This document shows positions 46,601 to 61,600 of a stretch of DNA of 64,000 nt, piece after piece. The number at the start of each line of letters is the position of its first letter. Position 1 is the stretch's first letter. A model generated the notes under the pieces. It searched no databases. It saw only the letters and a program-made list of their open reading frames with translations, and was not told the origin of the DNA. The position numbers and the translations under genes were made by a program. This DNA comes from Hydractinia symbiolongicarpus (taxonomy: Eukaryota; Cnidaria; Hydrozoa; Anthoathecata; Hydractiniidae): contig NC_079877.1 in the NCBI RefSeq assembly GCF_029227915.1, positions 25,197,851 to 25,261,850 on the forward strand, in the 5' to 3' direction.

Positions 46601-49600
46601 TTCCAACACTAAAATATTTGAGAATAACACAAATTCCCTCAATTGATTAGCACAAACCTTGCCACATCGAACACACTTCTGATCCGCTCTTCAGATGTTC
46701 GTGGATTCTCTAATGCATCCTCTAAATATTTTATTATTTATTAAAATACTAATTAAGAAGTTTATTTCACTTTATTTTAAAACACAATGCATACCTATAG
46801 CAACCTCCTCTGGCTCACCAATTTCAACTTTTAAAGGCTAAATACATAATAAAGAATACTCTATAAAAACAAAAATCTTTATCAAAAATACAAGAAAGGC
46901 AACTTGCCTTTTTTATAAAGAAACATCATAGAGGTAAGTAAAGGTTTTCAAGACTTCAAGATAACAAAAATGTGTGTCACAATCTATTTCATTATTAATC
47001 AGTTCTTTCTTTTGCATCATCGAAAATGACAGTTTGTAGTAAACACTTTTGTTCTTAGTACTTTAAATATTTATTTATTTCAGATTTATTTATTTCAGAT
47101 AATTTATTTTTGCTACACAGAGGGTCACAGGGGCTTGAAATATAACAGGATTTTTTGAGTCACATGAAAATACACTGCTTTACAGAGGGTCAAAGGGGGC
47201 TTGAAATATAACAGGATTTTTTGAGTCACATAAAAATACACTGCTTTACAGAGGGTCAAAGGGGGCTTAAAATATAACAGGATTTTTTGAGTCACATGAA
47301 AATACACTGCTTTACAGAGGGTTACAAGGGCTTGAAATATAACAGGATTTTTTGAGTCACATGAAAATACACTGCTTTACAGAGGGTCACAGGGCTTGAA
47401 ATATAACAGGATTTTTTGAGTCACATGAAAATACACTGCTTTACAGAGGGTCAAAGGGGGCTTGAAATATAACAGGATTTTTTGAGTCACATGAAAATAC
47501 ACTGCTTTACAGAGGGTTACAAGGGCTTGAAATATAACAGGATTTTTTGAGTCACATGAAAATACACTGCTTTACAGAGGGTCACAGGGGGCTGGAAATA
47601 TAACAGGATTTTTTGAGTCCCATAAAAATACACTGCTTCCCAGAGGGTCAAAGGGGCTTAAAATCTGACAGATTTTTTGGGTTGCATGAAAATACACTGC
47701 TTCACAGAATGTCACACGGGCTTGAGATATGACAAGATTTTTTGGATTACATGAAATACATTTCTAAACAAATAGAGGGTCACAGGGCTTTGAGTGTCAC
47801 ATAACTTTGTGTTTGACTTAAATAAGTATTTACAAGTGTCAATTAAGAATCCAGTGTGGTGCTATAAATAAAACAAGATCTGTATTACCACAAAGTAAAG
47901 ACATTTTATGACAATAGAAAATGAATAATATTTGTCTGTTTTTAGTTTTTTATTGCTTGTCGGTAAATTAACTAAAAATAATTTGAAACTCCCACTACCC
48001 TTCAATTTTATTTAAGACTATTTACTTAAGGGAGAGGTGGATTGGTTAATACTCAGCAGACTCACCCAAAGGGAAAAGCAGGGGGTTTTTAAGCTCAAGG
48101 ATACTGTATTTTAATTTTAAATAAAAAACCTACTTACCGAATCACGTGCTACAAAGGTAGAATATATCTCATAAGCCCATTTCTTTAATTCTTTTGCATG
48201 TCCAGTTTCCTGGGCATATGTATCAGTGACAAGCCAGAAAAACAGAGGGCTTGGATTATTGTTCGACATGAGAAAGTGTAAAAACACAGCCAGATGAGCA
48301 GGTTTATTTTTAAGTACTTTTAAATCAATAAATGGCCCATGATCATCAAATCTTTCATTTTCAAACTCAAACTCATCATCTTCCATGGATATAACTGAAG
48401 CAGCCGAATGCAGAGGCATATTTGGAGCTAATACATCTTGCTGTGCCTTATGAAACATGGAATCAAATGAGTTCTCACGCATATCATGTACTGGGGGTAA
48501 AGCATAAGGAGGACCATCATTGGAATCTAAGGACTCGAAATCTGTGCGTTTTGGACTTAGCATGCTCGGATCTAAATTTGGTGCACTGGAAGTTGATGGA
48601 AGCTGAAAACAAAGCAAGTAAAAACATCAGGATTTAAAAGTATATTTATGTTTAAGGATAGGAAAATATAAACAAACTGTGAGTATCTACTTCTAAAATA
48701 TCGCACTACAGCTGTTATTAGTTTTTTGTCTGTAAGAGATAGTATTAAGATTAGATATTTGTAAGTAAGATTTGCCCGTGCTCAAGTAAAAGACTTTAAA
48801 TAAAGCTTTCAAAGATGCAATCAATAAGTTCTAGTTAATATAAGTAATAGTAATAAGCACACTATGTTCAAGTAAATTAAAAAGAACAAGTTTTTAATTC
48901 AGAAAACCTTTCATAACACTTTGTGTAACCACATTTAAATTAAACGTTAAATGAATTTTAAATATTTTGATTTAAGATGAACAAATATTAACACAAAAAC
49001 CTGTAGAGTGAAAAAAAAATATTACAAATTAATCTAAAACAATAACATTCTCTCTGTTTGCATTCATAAAATCCAACAGCTCTTTAAGACTTTATGTACA
49101 AACACAATTTACAAACAAGAAACGATAACATTGTGAAACATAAAAAAAAACTCACTCGATTAGATTGCTTTAAGCCACTTTGCTCTTGGATGTTTTGATT
49201 CTCAATTCCTTCACGCGGATGAAAGTTATTTCCCCCTGATGGAAAAGTTGTTGGTGTGCCAGTGGATTTAAATGGATCTGTAAGAGATTGTGTTCTAGTT
49301 TGTGGAGTAGCACGGGACCAAGGAGGATAGTTGTCGTTATTGGGTCGGAAAGTTTGTCTTACTGATGAAGAAAACCCAGGCGTTGACTGAAATATAGATA
49401 TTAAAAGTTACACACATTACTTAGTACAAGTTATTGTGCCATAAAGGGAACGTCACCTACGCTGACTAATTTACCAACCTTTATTAGGACTGCTCCAGAT
49501 AAAACTTTGATTTGATGCTCAAGTGCAATTATTCTTGTCTGAGATTCAGCAAGCTAAAAAACAATGTCAACACATGCGGTAAAAAATATATTGACAAAAC

Positions 49601-52600
49601 TTATAATATCTGAAAAATATATCAAATAAATAAAACAAAAAAATAAATAATGCATTAAACACATAAATGAGAACATAAAAATCATAAAACGTACATTAGT
49701 ATAATTAGGTTTTCTCGAATTAGGGCATGGAGACATGAAATTCTTTAACTGTGCATGCTTCCGCTTAAAAAGCTTGTATACTATGTTATCATTACTAAAA
49801 TTATTCGTATCCAACGATATCATCATTTACTTTTATTCTCAAAACTTTTTTAAATTCACATTTATGAATACATATAGCCCAGAATAAACTTCAAAATTCA
49901 GGTAAACCTATTTATTTGTTAATACTGATGAAACCGTTCTTGAGATCCTTTTAAATTCTATAGGAAGACAACAAAACTAACAGTTCAAACCTATCTTAAA
50001 TCACGAAAATTCTTGATAGAAACACAATAAAACTACTAACTCTTTCACTTAGATATCGCACCATCAATAAATATTTAATTCACAACTTTCATATTAAACA
50101 AAATAATTTTATTATCACCATTCATGTTTTTATTCATTTTGAAAAAAAAGAAAAATCTTCAATATTTTTCTAATTCTTTGAAAAGGGTAGTTCCAATAAG
50201 ATTGCAAGTATAAAACATTGTTTAAAAAAACAACAATAGTGAGATAAAAATATCTAAAAGAAACACTAATAACTGGAAGGAAAAACTAAATGACTAGGGC
50301 CTACTTCCACATAATATTTAACTATTCACTATTCATTTTTTTATATTATATTTATTTAAAGCATGGTGATATTTTTAAGCATAAAATTTACATAAATTGA
50401 TGCAACAAACTGAACAGGCCCAATAAGCACAATTTCTTTAAAAACTAATCTAATTTTACTATGAGTTACTGTTGAACGAGTGTATCGAAGCGAAATGGTA
50501 ATTCTTAGAAAACTGATCATGTATTGCTACACATATGTCTCTCTGTGAGCCAAAGTTAACTGCGAGTGTGGATTCTTATGACTAGTGCAAACAGCTCACT
50601 CATGAAGTGTGTGTTTTACATTACACATAATGTGATCATAACATAGGACAATAAATTTCGTCACCATGCCACATCATAATTGTAAATACTCTCTGCACAT
50701 ATGAAAAGCATTTAGTGTTTATTATCAACGCATTACCTCTTGTTGAGACTTCGATGAAGGTGCTCGCATATATTCGTCAAGTATTTTCTAATAATATAAA
50801 AACCTATGTTTACAAGTATATATTAATAGCTTATTGTAATATAAATAAAAAGTGATAGTTTATTGTGATATAAATAAGAAGGGATTATTTTCTTCCTTGT
50901 AACAATATACCTGCCACAAGTCACAAGACTTAAGTAGTCTTTTGAGCAAACTTTCGTAATCAACATTATTTTTTAATAAAATAGCTGCTACTCTACATGA
51001 TAATTGAATTATGCTTTCACAAAAGTATGCTTCTAACAGCACCAAATTTTAAAGACGCACAATATATATTATGTTACTAAAAACATTTATATTTAAAAGC
51101 TTTCCGAAGGCATTCTATTTTCACATAATGTCTAAGACATTGGTCCAAAAATTGTGATCCTTGGTTACATACAATAATCTGTAACAATTGCACAATTGTA
51201 CCTTGTGAAACTCTCGCTCTTGCACTAGCATTTGTTCTATACGGTCATTTTGACTTGATTCCGCTGGTGGAGATTGTGGTGCAAGCTAAAATAAAGATTT
51301 TAAAGTATCCCTGAAATATTGTTTATACAATTTGGGATAATAAAGTAATAACCGTTACAGTATAAGGACTTTACACATATCACTTTGTTTACCCCTTGTT
51401 CAGTTCATACTTGGGTTATCATTAAAAAGGTGGGCCACAGAAGGCTCTAATGAATTTATTGTTATATTTGAAGTAATTCAACAATAAAATAAATATTGAC
51501 TGACACTTACATCAAACTTTCCCTTAACCTTTACTTTCCACATCAGTATTAAGATGTGACGTTAATTACATAAAATTTATTCTTTAAAAACTGTTACATT
51601 GTTCTTAAGTAAATAATGTACAAAACAAATTACTACCCAAACAAAAGACAAAAACAACCTTGATAAAAAATAAATTAAAAATCACTTGCTTATGTGAATT
51701 GACAATGAATAAAGTAACTTAATATCATTGCCTTTTAAAATTGACTCTCTTTTTTAAACTTCCATTGTGCTAAGAAGTCATAATTTGTAGAGAACAAACA
51801 ACAAACAATTGAAAGGTTTTAAGCTGGTTTAATAAGTTGCATTTCAAACATCCTTTATGACAGTTTAAAAATCAGAAGGATGCATTAAAGAGTTATTATT
51901 GTCATTAGAGCACATAATTGCCTAGCAACTAGCTACTCGGAGGATATGACTTCTCTTCAAACGAAAAATAGAACAATCCTAACATGACCTGAAACATGAA
52001 CTAAGAGTATAAGGAATTGAAGCACTCAGGAGTAGACGTAAGATTCTTTGTTTGTTTCACGTAAGTTTCTTTTGCTTGTTTCACATAAGTTTCTTTTGTT
52101 TGTTTCATGTAAGTTTCTTTTGTTTGTTTCACATAAGTTTCTTTTGTTTGTTTTCACGTAATTCTCTTTTTGTTTGTTTTCACGTAATTTTCTTTTGTTG
52201 GTTCCACATCTATTTACAATGCTGCATATTCAGATTTTACCATCAGTGTTAAGAACAACAGAAATCAACTGATTGCGAATGCTATGAGACTGGGAATTGT
52301 GAAGAAAAATTGTGTAAAAATATTGAAAAATATCAACTAAAGTTAACATTGCATACACCTACACAGAAATTAAACTGTAAAAAAAATATTAATCTCATTA
52401 AAGGTCAATTAAACCTATTTAATTCTCCAAACAATTTTTTTTAATGGAGACAGAAAAGACAATTACAAAAAGCATCTCAAGAAGCTGATTACTATATTAT
52501 CAAATTGTATTACAGACTGAATATTATGGAACATACGGGATGTTACATTAAATATACAACATTGTATAATATATATAAAATTATATTAGCGTAAACAAGC

Positions 52601-55600
52601 AACTTACAGTAGTGTTGAAGGCAAGATTATTTCCAACAGATCGTGATCGAATATGGCCTTTAGGAACTGGAGACTGGTTCGTATTACGAGATTCTAGAAA
52701 CCAGAACAAAAAAAAACAATAAAGACTTGATTTATAATATCTTTGATTACTGTAATAGGCAAAGGGAGTCTAGTTTTTAGGCTTACCTGATGGCGATTTC
52801 GGCAGATTATCTTTTCCAAGAAGAGTCAAAGTAACAAATGAACCACCTGAATGAAAGAACAATTTTTATTTCCTACTTTCCAACAGTTGATATACTATGC
52901 TATCAATGAGTTAATTAATTTACTTAATTGGATTTTCCTGAAATTCTTCATCAACAATTGGTGAGGTCATATTGCAAAATTTTTGTACATACATGATACA
53001 GTTTTTTAAAACGTTTTTTAGCCAGTAGTTGACAATTTAATTTTGCATTTTGTATATATTTCAATGTACTACAATTCTTCTTGTTTTAATTTGAATTCTT
53101 TATTTAAAACTTAGATGTCTATAATTCCAGAAGATAGACTTTAATTAAATTCAAATTTATTCAAAATCAAAGAGCTTCTACACAATGATATTTACATCAG
53201 CAATCAAATTTTAAGGTCAAAAGTACTTGAGGTAGTCATTTTAACCTATTTTCATAATTATTGCCAAAAATGTGCAGTGTAAATATAGCCTAAAAAAATT
53301 CAAAGTGTAAATGTAGCCTATATATTTGTGGCACTTTAAAGTTGCCAGAGACATTTCCTTTCTACCAAATTTGTGAAAAATAATTGTGTTAAATAAATTT
53401 CATAGTGTAGATATAGCCTTAACTAACATAAGCCACAAAAGCTGATTTCTTTCTTTAATTAGCTTCCATTAACCCAATTAACTGCATGATGATGGTAATT
53501 ACATCTCAGAAAAAGTTTACTATGCAGAACATTTCAATTTGCAATACGCTCAAGTCTATATGGTATTTACATTTTATTTTTCTAAGTCAAATGATTTATG
53601 CAGTGTGAACAAACTCTTACCACAACTAAGTTTTTTTGTTTTTGTTGCTATTATTTAAATAATTTCCTTGGAGTGGGAAGTAAAACCTCATACTTTTGCA
53701 TTAATAATTGCATTTGGAAACATCGTAATGTAAAAGAGGCTTAAAGCAAGACTATTAACCACTCAAGGATTAAATCGTTTGTATATTAAAAACAAGTATG
53801 CATTGATTGTGAAGACTTCATAAGAGAAAAACATTTTAATTTTATTCTAGACAAGTTTTACTAACAAAGAAAAAAAACTGCGTAACGGCGATGTATGTTA
53901 AATCGGAAATCATGTTGCTGTATTCCGTGGATTTAAAATAGCGAGAATACCGGTCGCTACAAACTTTGTATGGGTATAAGAATGTTCTATGAATAAAGCA
54001 GTCCCAGGGGCGCTACTAATTTAATTCGCTTAAGATACGATTAAACGAATATGCTTCTGGATGCTGAATTTGAAGAATGTAAGAACATAAAAAACTGCGA
54101 GGTTTTAGCGCCGTAAATAATTTACGCGGATCATTACATCGACAGATGATCGCAAATAAGTAATCTGCAATGCTAAAACTTTTTCTCCAAGGTTTTCTCA
54201 CACTTACTAGAACTAAACGAGTAAAATAGATGCGAAAGTTGTTCTTCGTAAATGCGGACAACTCAACCAACCTTCTCTAAAATCACGTAGCACTTTCTTC
54301 ATAGCTGAAAATATTTTAGTACGCTGTTAAAAAATCCCACTTAATAATCTTCGTGTTTGCACAAGTAATTTTTATTAAACGCTTTCAACAACAAAGAAAC
54401 GCTCGATATGACCGCGATCTCCTCATTAAAATAACACAGCTCTGAGGAACGTCGTTAAATAGTTTCGCTAATGTTTTCAAAAAAACTTTCCAAGTCTTAC
54501 TAAAAACAACAACAGAAACATGTTACAAGAAGGTAAAAATTATTAGTCACGTTCCTATCTTTCTAATTCATACTAATGTTTATTTGTTACTTTTTTTAAT
54601 TTATTATAAAAGCACACATGAAAAAAACTTATCAAAAAAAAAAAGAAAAAAGAATCGCTCTACATCATTCACGCAATGCTTGCGAAAGCCGTTACATAAT
54701 AAAAAACCAACATAACTGTATAAAAACCGCTACTCAAGCCACTACGAATTAAGTCATTAACTGTCTGTTAGCGTCTGCAGATTTGTTGCTTTTTTTTCAA
54801 AAGAGGGACAACAGCGTTATTATGGAGTTTGGTCGAGACGTTTGTCTTTGTTTTTGTACATACAAGAAGACAAACATAACGTGTTTACTATGACTTAACA
54901 AGACATGAGTATACAAGCTAAATATAGCTGCAAGTGTAAATCCTCTACGGTGGAGGCGGATTCTTGCGGTATGAAATCTTCTCCAGCGATTGTTTAATAA
55001 AGATTAAGCGCGATTAAAGTGGCGATTTTTGTCTGAGATAATTTGACTGTCTTAAAACAAAGAAATATAAACCGTTGTAGAATTCTCAGTCTCATGAAAA
55101 AAACGAAGATAAAGGCAAATTCTCTAATTTTGTTAAATATTGACAAACGTTTTTGAAAAGAAACAAAAAAACTCGTGATCGTTTTCTGTTATGGCGGAAA
55201 ATGCAGTCAAATGGAAACAAGCTTTCAAAAAGAAATTAATTGGTATAGAAAAAATTGATTTTGAAACACGCGGTCTTAAAAACTCCAGTTAACTGAATCA
55301 GAAGTAACTTGCTCAAAGTAACTGACACAAAAATATAAAAAAAAATTTCCGAAATTGATTATTTTGATTTCTAACAGCAGCGCTCTTAGCTTTTATTTAA
55401 ATTATTCTAGCTTTTAAATAGCCAAAAACGAAGCACTGAGAAACAAAAACATCACTCCACAAATTCTTTAGAAAATACTAAAATAACTTTCACAATAATC
55501 TCTTCAGATGAAACACAATGTTTCTCACACTTTTCCTTTTTCTATAAGAATTTCCAATACATTTTTGTTTCTAGATTCTAAGTTATAAATTAAGGACAAA

Positions 55601-58600
55601 ATTACTGGAATTTCTAGTGAGACTGAACTTCTCAGCAAGACGTTAATAATTAATTAACGACCATTCTGAAGATAATTTTTGGATCCAACTGAATTTTTTA
55701 TGCTCCTGGAAACAAATCCAGGAAACTGCCTGTTTTTGATTGCAATAAATTTAGCCGTAAATGGCATAGTTTACCATTCTATTTTTTACAAAAAGAAGAG
55801 GAACCACGAGTTATCTTAGCTTAGCATATCCGAGTTAAAAATGGTATAATTAGATTTGTAAAAATTGTGACTGTTCCCCACTCGTTTTGAAAGTATTATT
55901 TTAAAGATATTTAGGAGAATTTTAGCACTTCTTACCAATACAAAAGTAAATCCCAAATTATTGGAACATTAACAAAAAATTAAAATTTAAGGAAACAAGC
56001 GTCAATTTAGCATTAAGTTAATCAAGTTATCTCTATCATATCTATACATTGATAACTTTAAATGCGCATTTATTAAGCATTTTTGGCAGTTATCCTTTCA
56101 ACTAATTCAAATGCTAATGTTATGTTCAAGACAAAGACGTTTAAAATTAGCAACAAGAATGTTTTGTTGAAAAAGTTTTGTTCTGTTGTGACTACAGCCT
56201 TGTCCTTGGAAACACCAAATGTTACTCTTACACTCCTATGTAGGCACGTATGTCCTTATCCTGTCCATCCCTATGCACTAGTGTCCAGTCAACTATAAAG
56301 TTAGTAGCATTGGATTTCTGAAAATTGGCATAGTGGCCACATACTCCTAGAAGATTTTAGGCGGTTTTGAGGATAAAATTGATGAGAAACTACAAAAAAA
56401 CAACATAAAAATCATTTCATTTTAAGGAGATTTTGTTAAAATCTTAGGAGGAAATGGACAGTTACGAATAGTCAAACCCTTCCTGACAAAAATAATGGTT
56501 AAACCATCTTAAAAACATGATAATAAAAAAAACTACTTATAAAGAAAAAATACGTTATTTATAGATACCAATGTTAGATTCAGGAAGAATCAATATTTTT
56601 GGTCCAAACCTTAGGTTAGGATAGTTTGAGAGTCTCCTTTTTTTAAGTTACCTGGAAGATTTTAGAAAGTATGACCACCCTGACTTTAAAGACTATGATT
56701 ATTGTGGATAAATACTCACTTTTTATAAGTCTAACAACCTCTATGTGATTTGACTGTGTTACTACTGTTCCATTCACCTATAAATATGCCATAAAATTGA
56801 TGCAAAATGTATTTCAAACCAAACTGTACACTCTACTGCATAATGCCACCTACCTTTACAATTTGATCACCAACCTGGACGCCTGATTTAGCTGCAGCAC
56901 TATCTAATGAATAAAAAATATAACAATTTAAAGTTTGTTTTTACGGACAGTATTTAAAAGGCTCTAATCGCAACCCATAATAACTATAAACTTGAAATTT
57001 TAAAAGAATCTCAGTAAAATGTATTTCACATTCAATTTCTTACAATGTTACAGTGATTGCAACATGAGTGTCAATTTTTGAAACAGTGATTTTATCAGAC
57101 CGTCCCTACCCACCCCATCCCACGAACAATTACGAAACATCAAACCTACTTTCTTTCACTGATTGTACATACACAGGGTTGTCACCACTAACAGTCAAAC
57201 CAAAACCATTTTCATCTCTGTGAATAACAATACATCGTTGCACCAAACCACCTGCACATGGAAAAAGTAGGAAAAATTACAAAAATCTGAAAATTCTACT
57301 AAAAAAAATTATAAATATCAAGTCTTACTAGTTATAACAAAACAAGGCAAGGCACACTACATATTCTACAACTAAGAGTTTGGATAATGTGCTCAAAAAA
57401 TGTATGTCTTAGTGTCTGCCTTAACTTATTTTGTGTACAAAATTAATCTCAAGGGTTATTCTATAGTACATGTGGAACATGTACTATGAGTTGCCCATTA
57501 TGCTTTCAGTAAAATGATTTATTTTTTCTGGACATTTTTAAATCTACATAGTATACTTTTTAAAATACAACTTTTCTTCAATTCAATAATTTTCTATATT
57601 TCAAGGATTTTTTAACTTAGTAAAAATTCCTTAATACACTTGTAGAAGTGAATCCCCAGTTTAAACTGCCACAATTCAAACGCCATTAAAAAAAGGAGTA
57701 TCTATGCTCTAAGTAAAATGAAAATTAATAGAGCAATAAATCAAATGTTCTCATTGTTTTAATTTACACATTAAACTGTAAACTTGAACCTTTTTAAAAC
57801 AATAGATTTTTTGAATTTGAAAACCAATAGACATAAATTTCATAAGCAAAAAAATTAAAATTTAAGTTTTCGGTTAATTTAATGCACCTCTCCAACCAGA
57901 ATTCTAAGTTGTCAGGGTTAGGTGAGATAAAAACAAGAAAGTCAGGTGGCTAAAGAGCTGCAGAACTGTTCTAGCGGTGCTGTACATGTAATACTGTTTT
58001 AAAACACTTTACCAGCCTGTTTTTAATCAGCAAAGAACATTTTTAAGCAGGTCTGTTAAGAGAATCTGTTTGTAAACGCTATTCTAAAATTCTTTAGGCC
58101 TGTTTCTAAGCATTATGACCTAATTTAAAACAGAGCACACACTTCAAGTTTTATAAGGAACATTAAGTTGAACCATCTTCAAACTTTTATTTGTTCTTAT
58201 TTAAGCCAATCTCATCCCAGTACTTTTTTCACTTTTTGAACAACATTCTTAAGCAAAAAGTAAAAAAGAGCCCTGGTAACAAGGTTGTATTTGAGCCTGA
58301 CAAGTTTTTAAAATAAATCTTTTATCCACGTTTTTTAAAAATTCTCAATTATACCTTCTATCTCTTTAAGAAGAGACAAATAATGAATAACAGCTTAGAA
58401 AAAGAATGTAGAAACTGAATCAAAATCGGTAATTTTAGGGCTTATGCTGGAAAATAACTCTGAAATTGTTCAAGCAGTGATGGAGAGCTTGGGAACATAA
58501 ACTCGCTTGCAGGATTAATACATAAAGAACATGTATAAATAAACTTTTTGATGTCTAATTTTGGTAAAAACTACAAAAGACAATTCATAGAATTTTATTG

Positions 58601-61600
58601 AAAGTACTCAAAGAGCAAGGATAATAAAAAAATATACTGCAGGCCTTGCCATGAGTCGCGAGCAATTGCTCGTGTCCGCGTAGTGCTCGCGTAAATGCTT
58701 AATACCGAGGATTCTATTGCTCGCGTAAATATTAACATTTTGAGTGTAAACGTTTTTCTCAAGAACTGATTGGTTGTTTAAGTACAATTCCTGCACGAAC
58801 GCTCAACCTAAAACTGAAAAGATGGTGTGGTTTGTTGTGATTATTGTGGAAAAGTTCATTCGCCATTTTGTAAAACATGTGCGATACAAGCATTAAGGTT
58901 AATCTTTGTTGCGCATTCATTTTGCAGTAGAAAAGTGGGGGACGTTTTAAATCGTGAACCTCAAACACGATGATCGAGTGTCTACTGGTATAGCGACTCT
59001 CTCAATCTTAACTTCCTTTTCTACATGCCCGAAATAGTATGCAATAGTATGTTTTCATAAATTTATTGTTTATTTTTCAGCAAATAGGAAAAAATATGCT
59101 TCGTTTTCAAATTAAAAAAAAAATCTTTAAATGCATCATCATCATTCTCGGCTTAACGTCCGTTTTCCATGCTAGCATGGGTTGGACAGGGTATATTAAT
59201 GACCCTCTTCTAAACAGTCAAGATCTTGCTGCTTCACTACCCATGTCTCACTACCGTACAACATGACACTTACAGAGGCCTCACACAACCTACCTTTTAA
59301 CTCAATTGACAAGACTCTGCTAGTCAACAAAGGAACTAACTCTCTGAACTTTTTCCAAGCAAAACCTATCCTGCAAGTAACACTTCTTTTAACACCCTCT
59401 TCACTGCCCAACATATCAACTATCTCTAACGAGCCACTGTTGTACATCATTGAAGCTGAAATACTTCATTCTCTATAATCTCACCTTTGCAACGCTTGCA
59501 TACAAACTGGATGTCAGCTCTTAACCTTCCACCAATACTGCTGCACTTCTTATGTACACAATGCTTGCAAGTCTGACAAAAAATTGAGTTACTACTAACC
59601 CCTTCCCTGCAAACTCCACAAGGCCACTTTCCAACTACAAGGTCACACTTGGCTTCAATGCTACTAATCATGACTTTAGACTTTGCTGTGTTCACCCTTA
59701 GCCCTTTCTCTTCTAGTCCTTTTTTCATTTCTCAAACTTTTCAACTAATTCTTCCATCAACTCTGCTATGAGAACCAAATCATCTGCATACAATAACTCA
59801 CATGGACAACCTGTTCTGAACTCCATCGACAGCGCTTTTAAGACTAGAACAAACAACAAAGGACTAAGTACAGAACCCTGATGTATACCAACATTTACAC
59901 TAAATTCATCACTAAGTGAACCGTTAATCCTGACACAACTTCTAGCATTGCTGTACATAGACTGTACCATTGTAACTAGCCATTCATCCACACCTAATTT
60001 TCTCATAGCCCACCAAATAACCTGACGTGGCACTCTATCAAAAGCTTTCTCTAAATCTACAAAGGCAAAATAGAGATCTTTCTTTTTCCTAAATACTTTT
60101 CCTGAAGCTGTCTGAGTAAAAATATTGCATCTGTAGTGCCACGCCCTGGAACAAAACCAAATCGCATCTTATTTATATCAATTCTTTCTCTAGGTAACTT
60201 ATCAATCACTCTTTCAATAACTTTCATTACTTGATCAACCAACTTCAAACCTCTATAGTTACCTCTTTCTAACTCATGGTTTAAATAAAACTTCCAAATT
60301 CATTTGGAAAGTTCAGGTACAGGTCAGGTACATAAAATTTATACAGAAAAAAAAATTAAAAAACAGGAGTCGGTGATTTAGCTAGGATGGTCAGGTTGGT
60401 TATGAATAGGCTTGCTTGTGGATTTTAAGGACCAGAACTATTCAATAATTCTGGGATCTAAAAGTGTCCGACCAAGACGGAAATCTGTCAGACGTTTTAA
60501 CCGACAAAAATTCTAAACGAGCCACGGACATGTCCGACCAAACTGGAAAAGTGGCAGGCATTTTAATCACACACCTGAAACGATATAGGTGTGTGCCAAG
60601 GCGCATGCCTCTCCTGAAAAAGATGCCCTGAGAGACTAAATGTAAAGTTTTTTTAGCGAAAAATATTTTGCTCGCGTGGACACTCTGACGTGAGCAATTA
60701 ATTGCTCAGGAGGTTATTTGCTCATGGCAAGGCCTGTACTGAGGAAAAGAAAAATTAGAATATCATGCAGTCATTTATTTTATCTCTTGAGCACATGGCA
60801 CCTGAACTTCAAAACCCAACCAACTGCACCTGCATTAGCAAAAGAAAATTCAGAATGTATGGTTTAGAAAATTGTCCCAGCAGAGAAGACATGTAGGCAA
60901 ATTCAGAAACTGTGTTCTACAGTTAATAAAAAACATGGCAGTTGAAATCCCTACAATCTCCATATCAATGTTGTCTCTGATTGTCTAAACTATGTCACTC
61001 TGGTCTAAAAATAATCAGCACTACATGAATCCAACATTGGCAAGAAGGAAAGGGGATACCGGTAAATCAACAATTTTTAAAAAAATATCAATATTTTTTA
61101 GGGGGTTTCATTGATTAACTTTTCTCCACATTTGTAGATTGCCTAAACTGACCAAATTTGCAAAATTACTTTCCATAATTCGAACTTCATAAAAATGGAA
61201 AGAATTTATACCTAATAATATATACATATATATACAAATTATACCTAGAAAACTTTTAAAGCAAACACTGCAATTTTTTATTCATCAGATTGAATATTGT
61301 ATTTTCTCATTAAATCATTTGTAAAAGGAAAACTTTCAATTCAAAAGGTTTTCATTTTATTCTGCATAATACTGCTATAGGTTTTTTGAAATATACTCTT
61401 CAATGGGATGGCATTTTTTTCAATTCGTCCTTTCTTCAGGGTTATTAGAAGGACTAGGGTTTCCTATAACAAAAATCTTGATTAAAATAGTTCTATAACA
61501 GAAAAAACCTAGTAATTATCATCTAAACGAGAAAAAAAAGACCTGTCCTTGTGTAACATTCAATAACAACATCTTGCATTGTTTTAACACTCTGTTCTAC

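Noticed and set aside
47125-47307. 60-codon frame in the 66-bp repeat
   Set aside because: Repeat artefact: 66 is a multiple of 3, so openness is copied from unit to unit.
50860-51045. Minus-strand frame ending in VDYESLLKRLLKSCDLWQ before a GT
   Set aside because: Inserting it between RhoGEF exons 7 and 8 breaks the reading phase, and nothing like it is known in the family.
52052-52252. 66-codon hydrophobic frame (FHVSFFCLF repeats)
   Set aside because: A 24-bp tandem repeat read in frame inside a RhoGEF intron, antisense to the gene.
59066-59478. Plus-strand frames in the LINE region
   Set aside because: They are antisense shadows of the minus-strand LINE tail (SVMLYGSETW).
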